Made by a program: the position numbers and the translations under genes
The notes under the pieces: model-generated
The model's input: only the letters and a program-made list of their open reading frames with translations
Told to the model about the DNA's origin: nothing
Databases searched by the model: none
Shown: one piece after another, positions 1 through 6,765 of the stretch
How positions within the stretch are numbered: position 1 is the first letter of the stretch
Layout: each line of letters opens with the position of its first letter
NCBI RefSeq assembly: GCF_039537985.1
Contig: NZ_BAABBN010000007.1
Span: 744,001-808,000 of the forward strand
Reading direction: 5' to 3'
Origin: Litoribacillus peritrichatus
Lineage (GTDB): Bacteria > Pseudomonadota > Gammaproteobacteria > Pseudomonadales > Litoribrevibacteraceae
Length of the DNA stretch: 64,000 nt

Positions 1-892
1 CTTCCTGAACAAAGTTTCGAAACGCGGAGATGTCTATGTTTTTGCTTTTTAAGGTGGTGGTTAAGGTGTAGTCCTTCATGGCGGATTCCAGGATGGCCTG
101 AAGGTCAGGAGGGAGCGCATCGTAAGCGGTTTTGTTGATCAGGAAGTCAGCAAGAACAGAAGGCTGCCACACAGCAGGCGCAATTAAATAAGGGTAGGCT
201 TTGGCAAACCCCATTTTTAAGGTGGCTCCGGGTACCGTCCACTCGACGCCATCCAGCAAGCCACTGCCCGCCAATGGTATGATTTCCTCCGGGGTTACCG
301 GGGTTGCAAAAGCCCCGGATGCTTCGATCAGGGTGTCTGCCGGAATGCCGGGGCCAATACGAATCTTTTTGCCGTGAAGGTCTTTCAGCCCCTCAATTTT
401 GGTGTTGGAGAGGATACCGAACTCCATACCTGCCCACCACGCCGGTCGCCAGATAATGCCTTCAGGTTGGGATAACTTATTGGCGAGTTCCATGCCTTCG
501 CCTTCGAAAAAATAGAGCATGGAAGCGTCGATGTTCATGAAGTCGTAAGGGCCGGATTGAATGGCGGCCCAACCGGTGTTTTCTTTAAGCCACCAATTAG
601 GCCAGCCAAGAGCCATCTCCGTGGTACCGTCTTTGACGCCTCTGTAGATGGCGGCGCCCTTAGTGATAACGCCTTCAGGGTATGGAGTAATGATGAGACG
701 TCCCTGGCTCATCACTTTTACTTTTTCAGTAAACGTAATCAAGGTTTGATAATCGGGTGTTTGCTCGGGAGCTTGAGACTGCACTTTCCATTCAAAAGTG
801 ATGATTTCTACAGGTTTTTTTTGATATTCGGAGACAAAATAACCGAATAGCATGGAGCCAAGAAAGAGTATGGCTATCATGTAGTTTTTCAT
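1..892 (-). CDS. TRAP transporter substrate-binding protein, DctP type (partial at left edge)
   Basis: Reading the minus strand from the ATG at 892 gives an open frame of 297 codons that leaves the window without a stop, so the C-terminus is missing. It begins with a short hydrophobic signal segment and continues with features of the DctP/YiaO periplasmic receptor family: an FTEKV segment followed by 'GRLIITPYPEG', then 'LKDLHGKKIRIGPG', 'EIIPLAGSGLLDGVEWT' and a late 'KAYPYLIAP' region. Such receptors bind organic acids and hand them to a DctQM membrane pair, which would lie beyond the left edge if present. The substrate cannot be told. Aromatic-rich 'WPNWWLKE' and 'WRPAWWAG' segments may line the binding cleft. 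Confidence 0.85.
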   Translation of the reverse strand, partial: MKNYMIAILFLGSMLFGYFVSEYQKKPVEIITFEWKVQSQAPEQTPDYQTLITFTEKVKVMSQGRLIITPYPEGVITKGAAIYRGVKDGTTEMALGWPNWWLKENTGWAAIQSGPYDFMNIDASMLYFFEGEGMELANKLSQPEGIIWRPAWWAGMEFGILSNTKIEGLKDLHGKKIRIGPGIPADTLIEASGAFATPVTPEEIIPLAGSGLLDGVEWTVPGATLKMGFAKAYPYLIAPAVWQPSVLADFLINKTAYDALPPDLQAILESAMKDYTLTTTLKSKNIDISAFRNFVQE

Positions 893-1138
893 GCAATCTT
901 CCTACACGTAACGAACTTTGTGGTCGTGCTAATAAGTGTAGCGTGAACTCAAGTTAAGCACGGAGATTCAAACAGGCGAGACGCACCCTGCAATTCAGTA
1001 TAGGTTAATATTTGGTCAGTATCTGCGGGCAGACTTTTGAGTTAGCAAAGGTTGTACCTGACGGGGGCATTCTCTGGGAAAAAGAGGCGGGTATTCCTGT
1101 CTCGAAAAGGAAGGCTTAAAGGGCGTATTGAGTGGCTG

Positions 1139-1507
1139 CTAATAGGCCGCCAACCTCAATTTATTCACGGGCAGTAAAGCAACCACAGAGAACATAAGCG
1201 CAGTGATCAACATTCCCCAATAATCATCAATCGAGGTGATCAGTTCATAGTGATACAAGACGCTTTCAATTGCGCTGATACTGATACCTAATGCAAGCAG
1301 GGCGTATTTATTTTGGCATCCTTCGGTGTCTGTTGTCTTTACTCTTATGGCCTTGGCGACGGCGTAGCCTATGACCGGAAAAAATGACCAGATTAAAAAC
1401 ACGATGACAGAAAATACGATCGTCAAAAACGGGATGTTGGCGGTATAGATGACTTTAATAACGGAATAACTTTGACCCAATAAAAATCCTAAATACAGAT
1501 ACAACAT
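1139..1507 (-). CDS. Small integral membrane protein of unknown function
   Basis: This 122-residue protein is mostly hydrophobic, with about four predicted membrane helices (roughly residues 1-20, 25-50, 67-88 and 96-112). They are separated by a short charged loop, 'KAIRVKTTDTEGCQNK'. An AGAGAAG sequence lies a few bases before the ATG at 1507. I do not recognise a family. It stands alone between the TRAP receptor and the LysR gene, with about 250 bases of non-coding DNA on its upstream-receptor side. The frame is long for random AT-balanced sequence and its hydrophobic pattern is coherent, so I believe it is expressed. Confidence 0.6.
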   Translation of the reverse strand: MLYLYLGFLLGQSYSVIKVIYTANIPFLTIVFSVIVFLIWSFFPVIGYAVAKAIRVKTTDTEGCQNKYALLALGISISAIESVLYHYELITSIDDYWGMLITALMFSVVALLPVNKLRLAAY

Positions 1508-1614
1508 GCGCTTCTCTCTGACAGGTTAATCATCGGCGTTATTTTAAGCCCTCTCAGCGGGCTGAATATGAATCTATGTCAATAAAATCCTATGAAATAA
1601 GCACTTACGATGAG

Positions 1615-2505
1615 TTATAACTGGCTGAACTTCTGTTTCATAAAATCACAAAACGCCTGAACGCGCGCCGTCCGGTGCATCATCAAATGTGTGACCAGCC
1701 AATAGTCTGTTTGCCAATCTGTCCATGGCCCTAACACCGGTGTCAGATCGGGCGTTAACTTTGCGACCGGGTGATTGACTCCGCCAATACCTATCCCGGC
1801 AGACACGGCTTCAATTCCGTTGACCACATCATAGGCACGGTAGACGATGTTCTCTGGTGGGACGTTTTTTTCAATCCACTGAATGAAAGGAATTGGCTTT
1901 TTCGGATCGCCGGAGATAAATCGGTGGTGTGTCACCATTTCATCGACGCTGGCCGGCAGCCCATACCGGGTAATGTATTGGTCACTGGCGTATAGACCAG
2001 ATGGCATGGACATTAACTTCTGAGCAATGTAGTCGGGTTCAGAGGGCTGAGCGCCTGGACGAATGGCAATGTGCGCTTCACCGTAATCGAGTCTGAGTCT
2101 TCGGCTATCCAGGGAAACTTCCAGACGAATACTGGGATAGAGTTGCTGAAATTCGGCAAACCATGGGGTGAATAACGCCATGACACTGTTGACGGTGGTG
2201 ATCATCAGTGCCCCTTCTACTTGCTGGTCGCTGCCTACCAATCGTCCGGATAAGGTATCCAGTTGTTGATGAATGTTGGTCGCAACCTGCAAGAGAGCAT
2301 TGCCCGCTTCTGTGGGTTCATAGCCTCGGGCATGTCGGAAGAACAGCCGGGTATTGAGTTTGGCTTCAAGCCCGTTAATACGGCGAAGGACGGTGGAGTG
2401 GTGGATGTCCAATGCTTCTGCTGCAGCGGATAAGGTGCCCAGCTTGGCTACGGTGTAGGCGATCCGAATGTCGTCCCATTGTTCTATCTGTGCGTTCATG
2501 CACAT
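1615..2505 (-). CDS. LysR-family transcriptional regulator
   Basis: This 296-residue protein has the LysR layout. An N-terminal winged helix-turn-helix spans about residues 10-70 ('LGTLSAAAEALDIHHSTVLR', then 'LEAKLNTRLFFRHARGYEPT'). A co-inducer-binding domain of periplasmic-binding fold follows from about residue 95 ('GALMITTVNSVM' onward). It diverges from the FMN reductase gene at 2611 across about 105 bp that hold a palindrome, the usual arrangement for a LysR regulator and its target. The start could be the ATG at 2505 or the one two codons in at 2499; neither has a clear ribosome-binding site. The inducer is unknown, although a redox or electrophile signal would fit the neighbour. Confidence 0.9.
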   Translation of the reverse strand: MCMNAQIEQWDDIRIAYTVAKLGTLSAAAEALDIHHSTVLRRINGLEAKLNTRLFFRHARGYEPTEAGNALLQVATNIHQQLDTLSGRLVGSDQQVEGALMITTVNSVMALFTPWFAEFQQLYPSIRLEVSLDSRRLRLDYGEAHIAIRPGAQPSEPDYIAQKLMSMPSGLYASDQYITRYGLPASVDEMVTHHRFISGDPKKPIPFIQWIEKNVPPENIVYRAYDVVNGIEAVSAGIGIGGVNHPVAKLTPDLTPVLGPWTDWQTDYWLVTHLMMHRTARVQAFCDFMKQKFSQL

Positions 2506-2510
2506 TAGTT

Positions 2511-2535
2511 TTGCTTATATTCCGTATAAGTGCAA
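2511..2535. promoter_or_regulatory. Palindromic operator candidate for the LysR regulator
   Basis: A dyad TTATA-TTCCG-TATAA lies at 2515-2529, framed by TTGC (2511-2514) and GCAA (2532-2535). It starts 10 bp upstream of the LysR start codon and about 80 bp before the FMN reductase start. LysR proteins bind T-N11-A type palindromes in such divergent promoters, so this is the best candidate for the shared operator. No binding evidence exists beyond symmetry and position. Confidence 0.5.
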
Positions 2536-2610
2536 ATTTGCTTTGGTTAATATGTTTTTAACGAAACAAAACGAACTCAACACAGCAGAACAAATTAAAG
2601 GAATTCGATC

Positions 2611-3180
2611 ATGACTAAAGCAACTAAAATCATCGCTTTCGCTGGCAGCTTACGTAAAGATTCATTCAATGCCGTTTTGGTGAAGCAAGCGGCAGAAGCG
2701 GCCTTGTATGCAGGCTCAGAAGTTGAAGTGGTTAACCTGGCCGATTTTGACATTCCTTTGTTTAATGAAGAGCTGGAGAGCAACACCCCAGAAGGTGTGC
2801 AGCAGTTGAAGGATAAAATCCGTGATGCGGATGGTTTATTGGTTGCCAGCCCGGAGTACAACGGTTCCATCAGTGGCGTGTTGAAAAATGCTTTGGATTG
2901 GGTGTCTCGCACCGAACCGGATCAAAAACCGGCATTTCGTGATACTACGGTTGCTTTGCTATCAACCTCTCCGGGCGGTTTGGGCGGCATTCGGGGTCTG
3001 AATCATGTTCGGGATATTTTTGTGGGCATGGGCAGCTTGGTGCTAAGCAATCAAATAGTCGTGGGCAGTTCTTATCAGGCGTTTGATCAAAGCGGTAAAT
3101 TGACGGATGAAAGCATGGCATCCAGAGTTGAACAGTTGTCTCAGGAGTTGGTGTCCACCATTCAAAAACTAAAAGACTGA
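2611..3180 (+). CDS. NADPH-dependent FMN reductase (flavodoxin-fold)
   Basis: This 189-residue protein belongs to the NADPH-dependent FMN reductase / chromate-reductase-like family. The phosphate-binding loop after strand 1 reads 'AFAGSLRKDSFN' (residues 10-21). The flavin-contact motif 'SPEYNGSISGVLKNALDWVS' follows, and a glycine-rich 'STSPGGLGG' stretch lies near the ribityl site. Members reduce FMN, quinones or metals with NAD(P)H in the cytoplasm, often as homodimers or tetramers. AAAGGAAT precedes the ATG by a normal distance. It diverges from the LysR gene, its probable regulator, and ends before a strong terminator, so it is likely monocistronic. Confidence 0.9.
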   Translation: MTKATKIIAFAGSLRKDSFNAVLVKQAAEAALYAGSEVEVVNLADFDIPLFNEELESNTPEGVQQLKDKIRDADGLLVASPEYNGSISGVLKNALDWVSRTEPDQKPAFRDTTVALLSTSPGGLGGIRGLNHVRDIFVGMGSLVLSNQIVVGSSYQAFDQSGKLTDESMASRVEQLSQELVSTIQKLKD

Positions 3181-3211
3181 TGATTGAGGATATCTGCTCA
3201 TGATTTAAGCT

Positions 3212-3252
3212 AAACCAAAACACGGTGGTTCGTGTTTTGGTTTTTGTTTTTT
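3212..3252 (+). terminator. Rho-independent terminator after the FMN reductase gene
   Basis: A 13-bp perfect inverted repeat (arms 3212-3224 and 3231-3243, six-base loop) runs into a T-rich tract at 3241-3253. This ends the FMN reductase transcript. Confidence 0.85.
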
Positions 3253-3444
3253 TGTGACATTGATTTGTAAATCGCGACGTTTTCAGTAAACCTATTTTTT
3301 GTGTCCATATCGAACCTGTTGTCTGTCTTAAAACTGACATAGGGTTTTCATAATCTCCCGGCAATATCGTCTCTTTGTGGTGTCTGAGCCGTGAGTAACC
3401 AATACAAACTCTCTGTTCAGAATAAAAATAAATCAGGAACAAAA

Positions 3445-4440
3445 ATGAATAAACTACTGACTACGTTAGCATCAGGTGTGATGGCCGTTTCGGCGTCCAT
3501 GGCATCGGTTTCATCTCATGCGGCTGTGCAATGCACTGACTTTGACTCAGTGAATAACGCGCCTTACTTTCATGCACCGGACAAGCAAGGCTTTCGTTTC
3601 TTCTGGAATAAATGGTTATCTGAAGATATTCCGTTTCATATGGGGCATGACACCATCATTGGCGAAGGGCAAACAGCAACTGTGACCGGTAAATTTGATT
3701 ACGGGGCGGTTGCGCATAAAGACCTGGAATACGAATACGTCAAAGCCTACGTGTATGGTTCCGGTATGGACGATTGGCAGTACGTTGGTCGGTATAAGAC
3801 CAACTCGGATGGCAAAATTTTCGTGGAAGTGGATGACCTGACAGAAGGGCACTACCAAGTGAAAATGGTGGTGGTTGGTGATCTGTCGGAAGCCAATTCC
3901 TACATAACGGTGGTGAAACAAGGCGCCAAGGCAGTGGTGTTTGATATCGATGAAACCTTAACCACCGATGACCTGGAGCAGATTCTGGATTACACCGGCA
4001 TTGAAGCGGCCGACGCACGCGGTGGCGCGGCGGAATTGGTGAACAGTTACGTGGCCAAAGGTTATCATCCCTTGTTTGTCACAGCTCGTACCTACTGGTA
4101 TGCGAAAGGTTCTCGTCATTGGTTGTCGGATCACTTGGGCGTGCCGGAAGCAACGTTAAGAACCACGCTGAGTAATGAAACCGGCTTGTTTAAAACCGCA
4201 GAATATAAGACCGCAGTTCTGCAGGAAGTGCAGGAAGCGGGCATGGAAATCGTTCGTGCTTATGGCAACGCTACCACGGACATTGAAGGGTTCGCCAATG
4301 CGGGAGTGCCTTTGAGTGAAATTTATGTGGTGGGTGATAAGGCCGGTGAGATGGGATCTCAGCCCATCGAAGGCGGCGAGTATTGGAGCCACTTATCCGA
4401 GGTGGTTGAAGATACTCCGCACAGTGGTTGTTCTCAGTAA
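3445..4440 (+). CDS. Secreted HAD-superfamily phosphatase with N-terminal beta domain (LNS2-like)
   Basis: I place the start at the ATG at 3445, which has AGGA a few bases upstream and opens a clean signal peptide ending '...SSHA'; a frame extending to 3391 lacks both. The 331-residue product has a beta-sandwich-like region (about residues 30-155). A HAD domain follows, with the nucleophile motif 'VVFDIDETLT' (Asp167 and Asp169 in this numbering). Later come 'YHPLFVTAR' and 'IYVVGDKAGEMG', which correspond to motifs II and IV. This arrangement resembles LNS2/PITP-type and bacterial periplasmic HAD phosphatases. It should hydrolyse a phosphoester outside the cytoplasm; the substrate is unknown. 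It is flanked by terminators and probably transcribed alone. Confidence 0.8.
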   Translation: MNKLLTTLASGVMAVSASMASVSSHAAVQCTDFDSVNNAPYFHAPDKQGFRFFWNKWLSEDIPFHMGHDTIIGEGQTATVTGKFDYGAVAHKDLEYEYVKAYVYGSGMDDWQYVGRYKTNSDGKIFVEVDDLTEGHYQVKMVVVGDLSEANSYITVVKQGAKAVVFDIDETLTTDDLEQILDYTGIEAADARGGAAELVNSYVAKGYHPLFVTARTYWYAKGSRHWLSDHLGVPEATLRTTLSNETGLFKTAEYKTAVLQEVQEAGMEIVRAYGNATTDIEGFANAGVPLSEIYVVGDKAGEMGSQPIEGGEYWSHLSEVVEDTPHSGCSQ

Positions 4441-4465
4441 TAACGTTCGATTTTGAGCTTATTAG

Positions 4466-4490
4466 ATGCCTGCTTTATGCAGGCATTTTT
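4466..4490 (+). terminator. Rho-independent terminator after the HAD phosphatase gene
   Basis: A perfect 8-bp stem (ATGCCTGC at 4466-4473 with GCAGGCAT at 4479-4486) and a five-base loop are followed by a short T run. Confidence 0.8.
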
Positions 4491-4578
4491 GTGTTGATTA
4501 GGTGAATGACTGCTACGTTTATTAAAGGACTCACTGTAAGTGAATATCTGATCATTAACTGAATTAAGGGGGTGTGCT

Positions 4579-5136
4579 TTGAAGTTATTTCTCGGCATTT
4601 CAATTCCCCATTCCGTGCAGTCTTATTTGGCTGACTTACAACCTGAGCAATCCAATTCCATTCGGCTTGTTTTGCCGAAGCTAATGCACATCACGCTGCA
4701 CTACATTGGCGAAGCGGAACCTAAGCAGATTATTGAATCCGTTGAACACTCACTAAAATCCTTTGAAATTACAACATTTAAACTGCACCTGACTGAGCTG
4801 GGTTACTTTGGCGCGAAATCCAAACCCGCTGTATTATGGGCATCCCCAAACCTGTCGGAATCTCTGAAACTGTTACACAGTCAACTAACCGGTGTGTTAA
4901 ACGAATTAAACATGGCGATCGATGATCGACATTATCAACCGCACATTACGCTTGCCCGAGGCCGATGGCGTAAGAAACCAGATCAAGCAGAACGCGATTT
5001 GCTTCAACGTTTCTATGTTCAAACTATTGAGCCGATTGAATTTGAGGTGTTGGATTTTGTGTTGTTCGAAAGTAAAGCGTCTGAATGTGGAAGGGAGTAT
5101 CGGGTTGTTGAAAGGTTTTCTTTGATCAAAGAATAA
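4579..5136 (+). CDS. thpR: RNA 2',3'-cyclic phosphodiesterase (LigT/ThpR)
   Basis: This 185-residue 2H-phosphoesterase carries the two diagnostic HxT motifs: 'HITLHY' with His37 and Thr39, and 'HITLAR' with His122 and Thr124. The family hydrolyses 2',3'-cyclic phosphate ends of RNA to 2'-phosphates and was first known for ligating tRNA halves. Length matches the bacterial family (about 175-190 residues). The start is a TTG at 4579 preceded by AAGGGGG at a good distance; no in-frame ATG fits. It sits alone between a terminator and a DUF1329 gene, so context says nothing more about its role. Confidence 0.88.
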   Translation: MKLFLGISIPHSVQSYLADLQPEQSNSIRLVLPKLMHITLHYIGEAEPKQIIESVEHSLKSFEITTFKLHLTELGYFGAKSKPAVLWASPNLSESLKLLHSQLTGVLNELNMAIDDRHYQPHITLARGRWRKKPDQAERDLLQRFYVQTIEPIEFEVLDFVLFESKASECGREYRVVERFSLIKE

Positions 5137-5189
5137 AGGTTAACACCGAAAGGCGGGGCAGGCCGCTAACAAAAACTCCATCCTTAGGT

Positions 5190-5247
5190 GGATTTACCTC
5201 TCTGAAGAATAAATAGAATGAGGTAAGCATTCTATCTGGGAGAGGAA
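5190..5247 (+). promoter_or_regulatory. Leader with competing hairpins before the DUF1329 gene
   Basis: A perfect 7-bp stem (TAGAATG at 5214-5220 with CATTCTA at 5228-5234) lies just upstream of the GGGAGAGG ribosome-binding site at about 5239. Its loop holds AGGTAAG, whose GAGGTAA part (5220-5226) can instead pair with TTACCTC at 5194-5200. Two mutually exclusive pairings next to a ribosome-binding site could tune translation. This is inferred from complementarity only. Confidence 0.3.
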
Positions 5248-5248
5248 A

Positions 5249-6580
5249 GTGAAGAAAAATTACAAAAGGCTGCTGGGTTCGTGTGTCTTCATGTTATCTG
5301 TGGTTGGTTTAGCTCATGCCGACGAGATGAAAACCCCTTATGGCGCGGAGTATTCAGGGAGTGCGGATGGCTTCATTCCAGCGTGGCAGGGCGGACAGGA
5401 TAACAAGCACACCTTCGGCCCAGAGCTGCTGAACAAACAACCGCTTTATACGGTTGATGCTTCAAACCTGGATGAGCATCGTTCGTCAATACCGGACGGG
5501 CTTCAATCGTTATTGGAAAAGTACCCGGCCTCCATGAAAGTGCCTGTGTATCAAAGCCATCGACCGGCTTATTACCCGGACTGGGTGTACCAAGCGATAG
5601 AGAAGAATAAAGCCTCGGCCACTTTGGCGAATGACGGCAACAGTGTGGTTCAGGCGTTTCCCGGCATTCCTTTTCCAGACCCGAAAAATGGCCATCAGGC
5701 CGTATGGAACCACTTGCTGGCGTTTAAGGGCGTTCAGCTTGAGTCCAATACCTGGGAGGTCGTGGTTCGCAAAGACCGGCAGTCGGGGGTAATCACCAGC
5801 AACATCAAATATTCAGTGGGCTATTACCAGAAAACACGAGGCCCGTCGGATGAAGATCAAATGCTGATGTACTTGTTGTCTACGGTGACGTCGCCTTCAA
5901 GGTTGTCCGGCAGTGCGTTACTGGTTCATGAACCGGTCAATACGTCTGTCGTTTCGCGAGAAGCCTGGTCGTATGTGGCTGGTCAGCGCCGGGTAATGCG
6001 GGCGCCCAGTATAAAATACGATTCGCCTTTGCCCAGTGCCGAGGGCATCCGCCTTGCGGATGAATTTGATTTGTACAGCGGTTCGGTGGATCACTACCAG
6101 TGGCGGCTGGTGGGTAAGCAAGCGTTGATTGTTCCTTACAATAATGAGCGTTTGTATCAGTCGCTTGCTGAGTTCGAAAGCAGTCAAGATACCTTGCTGA
6201 CGCCTTATCATCCAAACCCAGACATGCTTCGCTATGAAAAACATCGGGTCTGGGTGGTCGAGGGTGTATTAAACGAGGGCAAATCGCATCCGTATCAGAG
6301 GCGGGTGTTGTATCTGGACGAAGACAGCTGGTTGGCTTTAATGGCTGAAAACTACGATCAGGAGGGGCGTTTATGGCGAGTCAGCACTTCTTATTCCAAG
6401 TTCTATCATGAGTTACCCGGGGTGTATAAAGTGGCAGACGTTTTTCACGATTTAACAGAAGAGGCGTATTACGTCCAAGGGCTGTTAATAAAAGAGGGAC
6501 GCGCCATTAAAACCCAGGATTCGGTGGCTAAAAAGTCCAAGTTTAAGCCCAGTGTGTTAAGGCGATTAGGCCGGAAATAA
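5249..6580 (+). CDS. DUF1329 family envelope protein
   Basis: The start is GTG at 5249, with GGGAGAGG upstream. A signal peptide of about 24 residues ends in '...GLAHA'. The mature protein opens with 'MKTPYGAEYSGSADGFIPAW', a stretch typical of DUF1329, whose members have a LolA/LolB-like half-barrel fold and are exported. The length of 443 residues is usual for the family. DUF1329 genes often sit beside DUF1302 outer-membrane proteins and RND-type transporters in lipid or sterol degradation loci; here none of those partners is adjacent. A role in moving a hydrophobic ligand through the periplasm is inferred from fold only. Confidence 0.8.
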   Translation: MKKNYKRLLGSCVFMLSVVGLAHADEMKTPYGAEYSGSADGFIPAWQGGQDNKHTFGPELLNKQPLYTVDASNLDEHRSSIPDGLQSLLEKYPASMKVPVYQSHRPAYYPDWVYQAIEKNKASATLANDGNSVVQAFPGIPFPDPKNGHQAVWNHLLAFKGVQLESNTWEVVVRKDRQSGVITSNIKYSVGYYQKTRGPSDEDQMLMYLLSTVTSPSRLSGSALLVHEPVNTSVVSREAWSYVAGQRRVMRAPSIKYDSPLPSAEGIRLADEFDLYSGSVDHYQWRLVGKQALIVPYNNERLYQSLAEFESSQDTLLTPYHPNPDMLRYEKHRVWVVEGVLNEGKSHPYQRRVLYLDEDSWLALMAENYDQEGRLWRVSTSYSKFYHELPGVYKVADVFHDLTEEAYYVQGLLIKEGRAIKTQDSVAKKSKFKPSVLRRLGRK

Positions 6581-6643
6581 CCTTCTTGTTCCGGCTGGGT
6601 TGCGATCCCATTATAGATACATTCTGTAATAATCGAGTTAACA

Positions 6644-6669
6644 AAAACTAAGCTATTATGCTTAGTTTT
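6644..6669. other. Hairpin in the DUF1329-IMPa intergenic region
   Basis: A perfect 10-bp inverted repeat, AAAACTAAGC (6644-6653) with GCTTAGTTTT (6660-6669), and a six-base loop sit between the two genes. It has T residues within the stem but no external T tract. It may be a weak terminator or a leader element for the next gene. Confidence 0.4.
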
Positions 6670-6765
6670 GTGACGGCGTACCGCCTTTTTAGTGAAAGGC
6701 GTTGTGTGCCGATAAAGCGCTCTTTAGTCTGCTTGTCTTTTTAACTTACGAGACAAGCGAACGAT

